A stretch of DNA of 64,000 bases from Rusavskia elegans (taxonomy: Eukaryota > Ascomycota > Lecanoromycetes > Teloschistales > Teloschistaceae). Position 1 is the first letter of the stretch, and every line of letters begins with the position of its first letter. Made by a program: the position numbers and the translations under genes. Shown in pieces: positions 1 through 11,366 of the stretch. The notes beneath the pieces are model-generated. The model ran no database searches. It was not told the origin of the DNA and saw only the letters and a program-made list of their open reading frames with translations. Where the stretch lies: assembly GCA_011316305.1 (NCBI GenBank), contig SAUG01000053.1, positions 310,001 through 374,000 on the forward strand, written 5' to 3'.

Positions 1-22
1 ACGCCAGTCACTTTTTCTTATT

Positions 23-2307
23 TCACGTCGTCGACGTTAGATTAGGATTCCAATCGCTGCACCAGATGAAAGTAGCACACCGCCATTGAGTGTTTTTCTC
101 CTTCGCCCCTGATGGACCCAGCGGTCGCGCGCACATCCAGAATGATCGCCCACAATTCATCCCGCTCTTCTTCGTCAGCATTGTCTTGCAAGGCTCGTCG
201 TGACCCTCGCAGCGCGGTGCCGCTGGTTTCGTGAAGAGCTTGCTCCAGGATTCCTTGCTTTGGATTGGATCGTGCACTTTGTTCAAGTCCTCTGCCTTGG
301 CTCCTTTCTTCGAAGGAGATGCTTGTGCTGATTGGGTTTCAGTCGAGCCTGGGTCTTGGGTTGCTGAAGGGGAAGTCGGGCTCGTAGCACTGTAGGGGTT
401 TCTGTCGCATTTCCGTGTGGGTGATTCGGTGTTACTTGGATGGAGCGCAATGGCAGCTTCGAGCACAGGGTTGGGGCTGTCGTCGCTCTGGCCTTCCGCA
501 TCTCTGGTAGGCGAAGGAGTCGCAGGGTTAAATTGGGGAGTGGCCGTCGGCTTGATGAAGAAGCCTTTGAGACTTTGCTGGCCTTTACCATTTGCTGGTG
601 CAGCTTGGGCAGATGCTCCTGACTTCGAACGCTTGAGAGGTCGATTTATCGGCGTCGCCACAAAAGACCTTTTCTGACCGGCCACGGAAGGAATAGCCTC
701 CTTCGCTGTTGTTGGCCCGTTTGTGAAAGACGCTTTTGGTGAGTCTGCTTGGGGCGTCTGCTCTACGCTCAAACCAATAGTATCGCCAGTCTTTACGTCT
801 TCCCGTTCTTCAGTGCCTGAGAGGAGTGTCGCTGTGCTTTGTGACTTCGCCAAAGGTGGCTTTCTGGTGAACATGTCCTTTATGTTTCGGCGCCCATCGA
901 ACTCAGGGATTAACTTGCCAGACATTGGTAGCATGTCTTTCGTCGAATACTCCCGCTGTCGTAAACCGTCCAAGAACATACCTGGAGGATTCATCATATC
1001 CAGGATGTGCAGCATCTTGCCATTGATGTCGATCTGGTCTTTGATCACTGCGTAGACTGGACAGTGATCAGATCCCTGTCGGCATTAGCTCGAACAAAAC
1101 CAACAGGAGGAGAAGATGAACCATCAATCCCTCTTGAATATTCGAGTCCGAGAACCAGGTCTTCATGCCCAGGCTCGACAAGACATAATCAATCCTGGCG
1201 CCATAGTTTCCGGGACGGGCATTGACCTTTTGTTCCCAGCAGGTAAACATACCCTTGCGGGTGGGATGAAATGCCCTGCAGATATCCCACAGGATCGCTT
1301 CTTCCCTCCCCTGATCCCGTTCACCCAGTACCTTGCCGCCATCCAACAGTTGGTTAAACATACGTCTTGCCGGCGTAGATATGTACTCCTCTGCAGTGTA
1401 TCCATTCTTCCGCATGGCTGACTCTGCGTTGGCGGTATCAAGCTCTTCTCGTGAAATGTTTAGATCACCCGTCAGGATGACTCGTTTCCCCATGGCTACC
1501 AAATTCCGTATCCGTGCGTCGAGGACATCGAGAAAACCAAGTCGGAAGTCGTCCCTCGTCTCATCTCGGTTGGCTGGACTGTACACTCCGAACAACACAA
1601 AAGCCGGAAATTCAACGATGACGCATCTCCCTTCCGAATCCAGAGTCGTGGCATCGACAAGGGAGGCCTCGAGCTGGTCATGAGAAGGATAGCCGCCGAT
1701 TTGCTGGTCTTGCGGCCCGTCAGAAAAACTTGTCGTAGAGCCCGGCGGACATAGTGTGCCGGTAATGCCTTCTTCGGCGCGGATCGGAGCGCAAACAGAT
1801 TGCCTCGTGTATATGACGACTCCAGAGTAGCCTGGGGACTCCAATAAGCAAGAATTTCGTTCTGTGAGCCAACCTAACCTGCTCACCCTTTTTGTGTTTC
1901 GGAAGACTCCAATAACAATCCCAACCAGGGACAAGTACCATGTCATCAACAAGGTCCTTTCGCTGGATCTTCGTCTCCTGGAAAACGACGATGTCTGCTT
2001 CGAGGATGTCGAACATAGCCTGAACAATTCAGCTGAACGTGCTCAGTGCTTCTTTTGACAGCGGGATATTCACAGCAAAGGTCCGTTTGTCTCGCCATGG
2101 CTGGTACCCGAAGGGATTGCTAGCAGGCTGGCTTCAGTAATGCTTCTTGCTAGGTTTCTATCGAAACAATGGTGTGTTTTTGTGAAGTCTTTTGAGGGGG
2201 TGGACATAACTGACCGGATGCCGTTTACTGTAGGATTATGTTAGTCGGGGTATTCTATTAGGGAGTTGATTGAGGACCGTACCGTTCCAAGTGGTGATGC
2301 GAACCAT
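23..2307 (-). CDS. apn2: AP endonuclease 2 (DNA repair)
   Basis: Class II AP endonuclease/3'-phosphodiesterase of the ExoIII type, acting in nuclear base excision repair. Exons on the minus strand are 2307-2283, 2227-2215 (13 nt), 2119-2074, 2019-1887, 1831-1122 and 1075-23, giving 659 aa. Seen: TTWNVNGIR at the start, VVFQETKIQ, LTGDLNIS and GSDHCPVYA (about residue 310), the Mg-binding and catalytic motifs of the exo/endo/phosphatase fold. A long disordered linker follows; it holds QQSLKGFF near residue 474, a fit to the PCNA-binding PIP box. The C-terminus is a GRF zinc finger (NCGRSFWMC, then WRCATFIWC). The start was chosen because it yields MVRITTWN, the usual Apn2 N-terminus. It is head-to-head with COX13, 225 bp apart. 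Confidence 0.95.
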
Positions 2308-2532
2308 TGTCGTAGCCTAGTCTTCTTACGCTTCATTGTCCCGGTGGTATGATCGATACCATAGTAGTCACTAGAGCTGCGAGGCTTCTCAAAAGTCAAA
2401 ATCCTCGTCGCAAAGCTGTTTCGTGTCTCCAATGACGTCGTCGGATCGCGTTGATGCTTAGTCATCCTCCGTTCCATCCAACTGCCGAGTCCTCCAGCCC
2501 GACCACATCGACACCACTATCCAAAGCACACA

Positions 2533-3198
2533 ATGGTCCGACAACAGCTTCTGCAACGTGCCTCTGCACTCACGACTCGCCATGCCCTCCAGCAAAACCT
2601 ACGTAATACGGTGCAGAGAAGGCTCGCAAGTGGCGAGATGCCTAAGCTCACTGGAGCTGCCGACAATGCCTTCAATCGTGAGAGAATGGCAGTGAAGCAG
2701 CATGCCGCAGCCTCAAGTGGTACATCGAATCACCACCTAAGCATTGCTCAGAACGCAGACTGACACTTCTTAAGATCTCTGGCGGAAATTGTCTCTTTAG
2801 TACGGAAGCTCCTGCTCCTATTCATAAACGAAAGATCTCTAAAGAGTGTTAGCGTTGCCGTCCCTTCCCTCATTATCGCTGCGATCAATGCGAAGAACCT
2901 GTGGGATGAGCATTGGGAGCACTGGGAGCATCTGCCTCCGCTGGAGGAGCGCATCGAGTATGATTACATGAACATCCGGACAAAGAAATTCTTCTGGGGC
3001 GATGGCGACAAGGTGAGTCAACCATGTCCTGGTGGTAGTCTATTGTCATGGCCACTGCTGACTCGATTCCGACGTAGACTCTGTTGTAAGCTACTCAACC
3101 AATCCTTATCCTCCTCTCGACCTTTGTGCTGTCGTTTCTTTACTGATCTCCTTTCTAGCTGGAATGATAAAGTCAATTATCATCACAAGGATGAATGA
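2533..3198 (+). CDS. cox13: Cytochrome c oxidase subunit VIa
   Basis: Nuclear-encoded small subunit of respiratory complex IV in the inner mitochondrial membrane. Exons 2533-2719, 2775-2799, 2847-3012, 3078-3085 and 3159-3198 give 141 aa. The fourth exon is only 8 nt; it is needed to read KTLFWNDKVNYHHKDE. Seen: an Arg-rich presequence without acidic residues near the start, a single membrane segment (VAVPSLIIAAINAKN), then the family hallmark DEHWEHWEHLPPLEERIEY and RTKKFFWGDGDK. Length fits the family. It diverges from APN2 and is tail-to-tail with APC5, the conserved order beside fungal MAT loci. Confidence 0.96.
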
Positions 3199-3425
3199 CA
3201 CGCTGAGGAGGATGGGATTTTGGGAGGGTGCGGCCAGTGGGAGCAGTGGCTTGTCCAAATTGGTATGAAAAGAGACCATGGGCCCATGGCCATTCTGGAT
3301 GACTGCTACCAGCAGCACGGATAATGAAGCCGATCGCGTGGACTTCTCTTGGAGTCTGGTGCAATTATCGTAGGCACTTTGTGTACTTCAGTCAGATCAT
3401 AAACATCAAGTCAACCAAACAGAGA

Positions 3426-6029
3426 TCAATCCTGCACTTTGGCAGCTTTCTTGATATCCAGATACTTCGCAGCACAGTCGTTGGCCAGCACCGAATCACC
3501 ATTACGATGCATGATCGTCGCCTTCTTGGCCATCATTTCACACTGGCCGCGGATGTCCTCGATCCTCGAGAATTCCTCGAACGCGCGGTCGAGCGCTTCC
3601 AGAGCTTTCGTCAGCTTCTCCTTCCTTTGCAAAGACCCTCCTTTGGCTTGTCCTGCCATGCCCATGTGGCCATCGGCGAGACAGGAAAACAGATAGGCTG
3701 CCAAATCGCAATCCTCGCATTCCAATGCCTGCGGCAGTACGTTCTCAATCAGTCTCACGGTAGCTTCGAACTCCTTCGCGCTGATCAATACCCTGCCAAT
3801 CGCGCCAACCGCTTCCCAGAGTACAGGCAATAGTCGGGCCTTGTGCGCAAGACTCGCAGCGCGTAAGGCTACCGAGAATCCTTTTTGTGGCACCCCTGCC
3901 TGATCGTATATTCGAGCCTTGAGTATCATGGCTTTGAGTCGCTGGAAGATGTCGGCTTCTTGCTGGTTCAGGTCAGTCAGTAGCTGTTCTAGAAGGCTGA
4001 GTGCATGTGTGTAGTCGCCACGCCGCAGGTGAAGCTGGATCTCGACTAAGCAGATGTTGTATTGCAACTCAGGGACTCCGGTGGGTGCGGCTTGGAGCTG
4101 TGCAAGAATGTGATCGCCTGCGTCCAGTTCATCCCTTGATTTCTGTCAGCGGCTGGATCGAGACGTGTGCGCTCTGATTCTTACTTGTGTAGATGCCTAC
4201 GGAGTTTGAGGATTCCAAGATTGGTTGTCCAGAATTGCTGATACCTTAGTGTTCGCAAGGCCTCATGGTCCACTTCATCCATGCGAGATATCGCTTCCTC
4301 CCACCGACCCTTGCGAGCAAGCTAGGCTTCCTTCAGCATTCAGCACCACCATTGTCATTGTCCAAGCATTTACCATGTTTGCACTCTTGCATTGGGTCTG
4401 GATCACGTCTTCAGAAGGTGACTGTCCAGCATAGCATTCAAGAAAGAGCTCGCAATAGCTCCAGGCTTGGCAGGCAACCCCTGAAGAACCGGGTCAGCGC
4501 GCTGCAACACCTCTGGCGCGGAAGATTCACATGCCTAGCCTATCAAATATGGAGGACTGCATCAACATCAGGCCGCCGTACGCTTCGGTAATGTTCTTCG
4601 TGACGTTGAGATGGGACGCCTTGACAATACTCTCAAAAGCTTGAGACACGTTATCCCCCTAACCAAGTTAGTGTGTCCCGATTTCATGATGGAGTTCTTA
4701 CGTTGCTCAAAGTCAACTTGGCCTCGCTCAGAAGCGTCGTACTGAGAAGAGTCCACATATTCGACTCCTTGGCCTTCGCTTTCAAGAAGGACAACGCTTC
4801 CTTCTCCGAGCCCAGAACACCATTCTTCTGAATCTCGGCCATCTCTTCGGGATGCGTTCTACCAAATTGGTAAAGCCAGCTAAGGCTGTAGTTAAGACAC
4901 GGCATGTCATGGTTCTCTCTAGCAGTCGCAATCGTTTCCTGCATCGCCGTGACAGCTTCAGAGAAGCATCCGAAGTCTGCTTGCAGGATTGCAAGGTTCA
5001 AGAGGGCATATTGGTACAGTGAGCGATCTCGACTCTGCATTGTGTAGTCAAAATATCGATGCAGACTGTCGAATGACGATGGATAATCTCCAGACTTCCA
5101 TGCATCAAGAAAACTGGCATGTTAATAAGCAGTGTCAGGAATCCCTCGACTGTGACGCAACGTACTGGACATAGGACGCGACGCTGGGAATAATCAATCC
5201 TGACTTAGCCATAGCACGCAATTGGGATTGCATCGCTTGCGGAACTCGGTTGCCCGGCCCTGCAATCACATCAACGCTGTTTCTAGAAATCAAAGGGGAC
5301 AAACGAACGCTGCATCCGGGAGACCTGATAATCCAGAAGTTTTTCCATATCGTCCGTGCTCGTATTGCCATGCTTGAGCATACCGTCCTTGGAACTATCG
5401 AAGGATAGACTGCCGTAAACGAGATTTGAGAGCGTGCCGTTTGGATCGAAAGACTCTGCCTGTAGATTGGAATCATAGCTGTATGGACCCGCGGCAGGGT
5501 TTCTTCGTTTCCAAACAGCCAAAGTTGGAGCGCGATAAATGATCAAGCTCTTCCACAGATTGCTCCCGTCATGAAACTGGAGTCTTGTGAATTCCAGTTG
5601 CGATCTTCGAACAAATGCTCCCAATGGCGAGTTCCTTGAAAATAGCATGCGCTTTGGCCGCGAGTCGGACGGGTCTGCATTTCCATCGTAAGGCTTCTCA
5701 AGTAGCAACGGGAGCTCGTTGAAAAAGGCATGCAAGGCATCGAGGGAATTGATCGTCCATAGGAGCTTCAGAAGGAGATCCCAAACTGTCCTGCCCGGTA
5801 TTGCTGAAGCGTGGGAGATGGTAGCACTCTGTAGCTTCTGGATGGATACCATGAACCCATCTCGAGATATTGTGTCGTCTTCTTTTGATGTTTTGGAATG
5901 AACAGGGAGAAGGTGAGAAATCAGGAACGATAAAATTGGAATGGTGGCAGACGAAGGAACTACGCCATCGCTATACAATCTGATCAGACCAAGAAGGCCT
6001 ATCTTCGAAGGTGTCAAGTGACGAGACAT
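3426..6029 (-). CDS. apc5: Anaphase-promoting complex subunit 5
   Basis: TPR-rich scaffold subunit of the APC/C ubiquitin ligase, which drives mitotic exit. Minus-strand exons are 6029-5309, 5259-5166, 5113-4702, 4631-4535, 4480-4374, 4321-4185 and 4134-3426, giving 758 aa in one frame. Seen: LLNLAILQADFGCFSEAV and ENHDMPCLNYSLSWLYQF, the diagnostic Apc5 stretch, followed by helical repeats to the end (LRRGDYTHALSLLEQL and similar). The intron at 4534-4481 begins with GC rather than GT (GCATGT..CAG); only this join keeps the frame and restores a family-like sequence. Third gene of the MAT-flanking block. Confidence 0.93.
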
Positions 6030-6439
6030 TCGAATGGTGATTCACATTCGGGTGCGAAAAGGGAGAGTCACTGCGCAGCACTTCGCTCTAGGATTATGTA
6101 CTTCCCACATACGTTCCAGGCATGAGTTTACTGTTGAGAATGTTCAGCCAATCGTGTAACGTCTGTCGCAGACGAGACTGCCATGCCACGAGCTAAAGCA
6201 GTCCGTATAATAGTCGAGCGGTTGCAGCAATTGTTGTAGGGTTGAACGTTACATGTTCCTCCCAGTCGCATTACATATGTAGTCAGCACAAAAATTCACA
6301 CTCGATGGCGACGGTGATGGACATTACGGCAATTCATGGGGTTCGATGTCTCAAATGTTTCTTATGCAATCGTCTAACCATTTTCATCATATATATACAG
6401 AAATTTGTCCCGGCAATCTCACGGGTGCCCCCTAATCCA
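6030..6439. other. Intergenic, APC5 to CIA30
   Basis: About 410 bp between two minus-strand genes. It should hold the APC5 promoter and the CIA30 3' end. I see no open frame, RNA gene or repeat that can be supported. Confidence 0.6.
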
Positions 6440-7252
6440 TCAGCCCTGCTTCTTGTGAGTGTCACCGTCTTCCACTTCATTAGTAGCCCACATGCTTGAG
6501 ATACAAAGATTGAAAGGCCCCGGTACTCGATCCGTAAGGCCAATGCCTAGAGTTCGAACTTTCTGCGTCATCATCTCATTCTGGGGCTCGACGACCCGAC
6601 CGTAATTCGTCCGGACAAAGTCAGACCAATCGATCAGCAGTGTTTCCCATTCTCCGGGCCTCTGCGCGTACAAGCGATGCTGGTGGATATCTGTGTACTC
6701 GATACTTTCGGTTTGCACGTTGACAAGGTATTTGCGCCCGTCGGATTTGACCCGCAATGCCAGGTATAGATAAGGATCGACATCCCACAAGCTTTTTCCA
6801 AAGATCGTCGGGCCCCGATCTTTATTCCTCCAGGCTGCGTAACCCGTGCGCTGTATTTGAGGTCGATTGGGCGGCAAGTCGATCGATATGTTGCCATGAA
6901 ATCTCATATGAGCCGGTTCTGTCGCACTTGCTGGGATCTGATCCAAAGCGACCTTGGAAAAGCCGCCTATATCAGCGTCCGACATGGGCTTGCACATAGT
7001 AATGGTATCGGGGTTGGTGAAGTCGAGAAGGTGATAAGGGGTCGTGGCGGTGCGAAGGGATTCCTGGGTGTATACTATGAACGATGGATAACATCAGCAG
7101 CGGGCGCAAGTACCATCACAGCAGCTGCGACATCTCCAACATACCATGAGACAATGAGATATAGGAGCCGTACCTATCTTAGCAAACCTTTTGAATTCAT
7201 CCAGACTCCGCGCCAGGAAACCTGGAGCAAGCAGGTATGAAGAAGGTCGCAT
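6440..7252 (-). CDS. cia30: Complex I intermediate-associated protein 30
   Basis: NDUFAF1/CIA30 family chaperone for assembly of the membrane arm of respiratory complex I, mitochondrial. Exons 7252-7174 and 7074-6440 give 237 aa; the intron is 99 nt. Seen: LLDFTNPDTI and a CIA30 beta-sandwich from about residue 45: ADIGGFSKVAL, GYAAWRNK, YLALRVKSDGRKYLVNVQT, WETLLIDWSDFV and TLGIGLTDRVPGPFNLCI. I start at MRPSSYLLAPGFLARS, which looks like a short mitochondrial or membrane-proximal leader; an in-frame ATG at 7294 would add 14 residues. Not part of an operon. Confidence 0.9.
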
Positions 7253-7294
7253 GATGTTGGTCTTTCTAGACTTTCTCTGGATTGGAGGGCCCAA

Positions 7295-8369
7295 TTATCA
7301 ACGAGGGATTACTTCAAGAGGGGAAATGCACCATAAACATCATGACACTGCGTGAGCAGCGACAAGGGGAATTTCAGCAAATAGCATGGATTACCGCGAG
7401 CTTTCCACGTCAACATTTGCATGACGATTTCTGTTCGGAAATATTTCCGCACTTTGCAGCTAAAGAACCAATCAACACTGGCTGCGCCATTCCGTTTCTC
7501 CGACCTCTATCGACCTTATGAATTCGCTGATTCCTCTGCTGTTAGATGCTCAATCTTGTGCATCGACATCTCTGGCAATCTATATGGGCTGATAACAGAA
7601 GCAGTGGGCAAAAAGCTTTGCGTCAAAGCACTTCTTGACTGGGAAGAGCTTTGCATTGGAACACACGTTCCATCCGCTTTTCACACGAGTGAAGTGTGGT
7701 AAACGCTAATGCAGCCTTATGCAGCCTAAAGTAATGCTTTGCCACGAGCGGCAGCGTGTATGGCGTTTACTCGAATAAGAGGACAGGCAGAAGCATCACC
7801 AGAACACCATGCCTGTGATGTTTCAGTCCCAAGGCCAAAACTATCCCAAATGAGTAGAGAGAAAAGGTCATCATGTAGCCATCGCAATGGTCTGCTACTG
7901 ATGCCGGAGAGTTCAATGTAGGCGATGCTTTTTTCCAAGGTAAACGATGAATGATTCGATGGAGCCACCAAATCTTCTCCTTCATAATCCAAGTGACCGC
8001 TACCTTTCTGAAACGACCATTTAAGCTCCGGCTTGCAAGACAAACGACTTTATCTTCGCAAGTAATGTCGGCCACTTTCCAAGTCCACGGAATGTCCGTT
8101 CGGTCATTGAAGAGAACCAATTCCCTGCGCTACTGGATTTGTGGTCATACTTAATCGGCTTCTTTTGCCGCACTTTCAGTCCTTCCTCAGAGCACCTCAC
8201 AGCTTCCAATCCAGACAATCGTTTCTTTTCCTCACATCCATTGAGAGCTTCCTGTCTGTTGCGACGGTGCACAGCCTCTTGTACGATTAGTTGTACTCTG
8301 TATTTGTCGCTCGATTTCTTTCCTTACTGAACCCATCGCTGCAACCGTTGCGATTTGTCCAATTCGATC
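7295..8369. other. Intergenic, CIA30 to RRM gene
   Basis: About 1.1 kb. Minus-strand frames of 105-117 codons at 7726-8120 overlap each other, lack a plausible partner exon and resemble no family I know. Otherwise it should contain the divergent promoters of CIA30 and the RRM gene, including a pyrimidine-rich stretch before 8370. Confidence 0.5.
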
Positions 8370-10794
8370 ATGTCTCAGTCTCCAGCTACTCCCACCAAGC
8401 TGAACGCTGAAGCTGCCAGCTCCGCTCTGGCTTCAACTCACGAGCCATCCTCCACATCAGGGCTCATGCGCTCATCACTCCATGAACCCTCTCCAGCGAG
8501 CACGTACGGTGAGACCACTGCAGGTGACAGTGTGCCCGCAACTCCTCAAGATATCAATAATGGTACGTCCTTCCAATCCATCGCCTATCATACTTGTCCA
8601 TCTCTGCTCTTGCAACGTTCATTGTGTCACCTCTCTCCTCTTGAGTCACTTGCTCGGGTCAAATCTACACGAAATTCTCTCTGTTTCGAGCTGTTCTGCT
8701 TTGCGCTTGCAATACTGAGATGTCTGTCTCACCTTCTGACCGTTGGTAGATCCATCTACGGCGCTACTTGACTCCTTGCGTTCAGTCACGTTGAAGGATT
8801 CGGTTGATCGCGATTACGGATCGCCATTGCCTACTCGTGCGGCGAAGTGCTTTGGGCGTGCTGAGCAGCACCCCATCGTTGGACGAGACTTTGCCTTGCC
8901 AGCCGGCCCGAGTCCGTCCACCCAGCAGTCTAACAAGCCGTCAAGTACTTCGCTCGTGCTGGAAGATCGTTATGAGCAGATCAAGCACAGCCCGACCTGG
9001 CGTCACGATGGCCGATTCGTTCGAAATAGCGAGCCCAACAGCCGTGAGGATCCCTTCGTCACGTCAAAGGCCCCGACGATTGATGCCACCAGTACTAGTG
9101 AGTCTGTCTAAGAGCATTGGCCATGAAATTGAGCTGACCACATCCCAAGGTCTTCAAGGCGTGTTCAAACCCCGCGAGGATCGCGCCAATCTTCCGCTGT
9201 CTGCCGATACAGCTCAAGCAATGCTGCCCCCCAATGCTTGTGTCTTCGTTGCTAAGTATGTTACCATCGCTCTTCTTTCTGAAACCGATCTAAACTTGAT
9301 AGCTTGACACAATCAAAGTCCGATGATCAGCTCGAGCACTCTGTATCCGAGGTCTTCCAAGCCTTTGGGAATGTCTATGTCAAGATACGCCGCGATGGCA
9401 AAGGGATGCCATTCGCATTCTGTCAGTACGAGGTAGGATGCATGACTCCCTTTCCCTGTACCTGAAGCTAATACTGTTCAGAATGTTGGTGACGCCCAGC
9501 GCGCTATCACGATGGGTCGAGGCCTGCTTATTGACGGTCGTGCGTGCCGTACTGAAGTGGCGAAAGTCAATCGTAAGTCCCGATGAACGCACGCAGCCCA
9601 ACAACTCTGACTAAATCAAAATTGCAGGCTCTTTGTACCTATCAAAGGTCACTGGCGGCCCAATACCTGAGGATGAAGCCCGCCAAATCCTGTCTCGCTT
9701 CGGGGCTATAGAGAAGCTTTGGTACTGCTCACAGACTGACCTCGAGATGTTTCGTCTTCCCGAAGGCGTCTGGGTCATGTTTGCTTTCTTTCAAGATTGT
9801 CGCGATGCGCAAGCTGTACGTGGCTGTCCTTTTTCCTTTATCGAGCTCCTGCTTACTCCATCGAAAGGGCTTCCGCGATGACCCGACATACCGCCTCGAA
9901 CAACCCAAAATGCCCGAAGACATGCGGACCCGTTTGAACGTCCGTTCCGGTGTGTCACCTATGCATCGTGAATTGCCACGCCTCAGCCCCGGTCGTTATG
10001 GTGGGTCGCCGCAAGCTGCCATTGTAAAACGGGCTTCGGACATTTGTTCTATCTTCGTGGGTAATCTACCTCCGGATGCCACAGATGACAAGTTGCGGGA
10101 GCTCTTCGGAATGTACGGTCGCATCGCCCATATCGAGATCGTCCGGAAGCCCTCAGTTAATTGTAAGCATGCTGAAGGCCCTTTTTTCCTCAGCATGAAC
10201 TGACAACGCAAAGCAGCCGGTGTCAATACCTTCGCCTTCCTTCAATTCCATACGGTGGAAGAAGCCGAGATTGCTGCCCGTCTCTTCTACCAGATAGATG
10301 GTCACCGCTTGCGCGTGGAGCGTAAAGAATCGGCTGAGTCCCTGGCCCAGCGAGAGAACATGTTTTCAGGCGGAAGCCCGCGTAACCGGTTCCCTGCCAA
10401 CGCCCAAGATACTATGGCGTTGCTCTTCCAGCATGGGGTTTCCGTTGGTATGGCCAATGCCAACGCATCGCAGTCCCCTACCGCCGCTCCACCCATGTAT
10501 ACTCCATGGAGCAACTACCAGCAGTTCGGTTTGCCTCCTATGGCGACTATGCCTCCAGGCAGCCGCCTAATGGAACATGATGCTCAGGCACACGCCTCCG
10601 CGTTCGTCCCGCAAACCATCCCGCATGGCATGAGCGCTGCCCTTCCACAGTATCAGATGCCGACGATCACGCCGGCTCAGACTGCTCAGTATATGCCATA
10701 CAACAGCATGGCCCAGCGTACTACAAATTATCAGTGGCCCCCGGTGACTTCTCCGACGCGAAATCCAACCTTCCCCAAGCAGGATATCCAGTAG
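8370..10794 (+). CDS. RNA-binding protein with RRM domains
   Basis: Predicted RNA-binding protein of 643 aa. Exons 8370-8562, 8750-9097, 9150-9255, 9303-9432, 9482-9572, 9628-9815, 9868-10162 and 10214-10794. Residues 1-180 are Ser/Thr/Pro-rich and disordered. RRM1 (about 210-290) has RNP2 CVFVANL and RNP1 MPFAFCQYE. A second, weak RRM follows (SLYLSKVTGGPIPEDEARQI). A canonical third RRM has SIFVGNLPPDATDDKL and NTFAFLQFHTVEEAE. The tail is Met/Pro/Gln-rich (MPTITPAQTAQYMPYN). The layout is reminiscent of fungal Mei2/Csx1-type post-transcriptional regulators, but I cannot name the orthologue. The in-frame TTG at 8355 was rejected in favour of the ATG at 8370. Confidence 0.87.
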
Positions 10795-11366
10795 AGTATC
10801 CATCCAGACCTGGCTACATCGCATCAAGTCCCCAATTTAGCCAAAATCAGCTTCATCTCTCGCGACGAACATAGCCATGGCTTAAAGTACTGCTCTGAGG
10901 CGGTGCTGGACAACCCGGCTTAGTTTGGAGCGCAAAAGTGGATTCCTGCGCCCATATATTGGCCCTTCCCGATCAGAATATCAAAAGTATCATAGCTAGC
11001 ACGGCTATTGGCTTAGTGAATTGTTGCAGAATATCGCTGTATGTAAGACATCTAAATCCAAATGAAAACAATTATGCAACAAATGATTCCCGCGGTCAAG
11101 GTGTACTATAGCATATTACTGCACTGTGAGACTCTGGTACCTATCTGAGTGCCTTCAGCGGTGGAGAACGTTGAGTGAGTTATTAGTCGCAATGGAGCCT
11201 TTTGGTGACAAGGTTCTAGACCGAGGGTCCACTGTCAAACGTGGGATTTAGTCCCACACATAACGTGTACTCATCAATCTATTTTATATATTACTCTTGT
11301 AAGACCAGGTGGGGTTTTCATCACCGTGCAAAGAATAGATACTGTTGTCCAGGAGCAGTTGCGATT
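10795..11366. other. Intergenic, RRM gene to symporter
   Basis: About 570 bp, AT-richer than its flanks. It should contain the 3' UTR of the RRM gene and the symporter promoter. No supported ORF, RNA gene or repeat. Confidence 0.5.

Noticed and set aside
7726..8120. Overlapping minus-strand frames of 105 and 117 codons between CIA30 and the RRM gene.
   Set aside because: They overlap each other, show no family motif, and I found no splice that joins them to a start and a stop.
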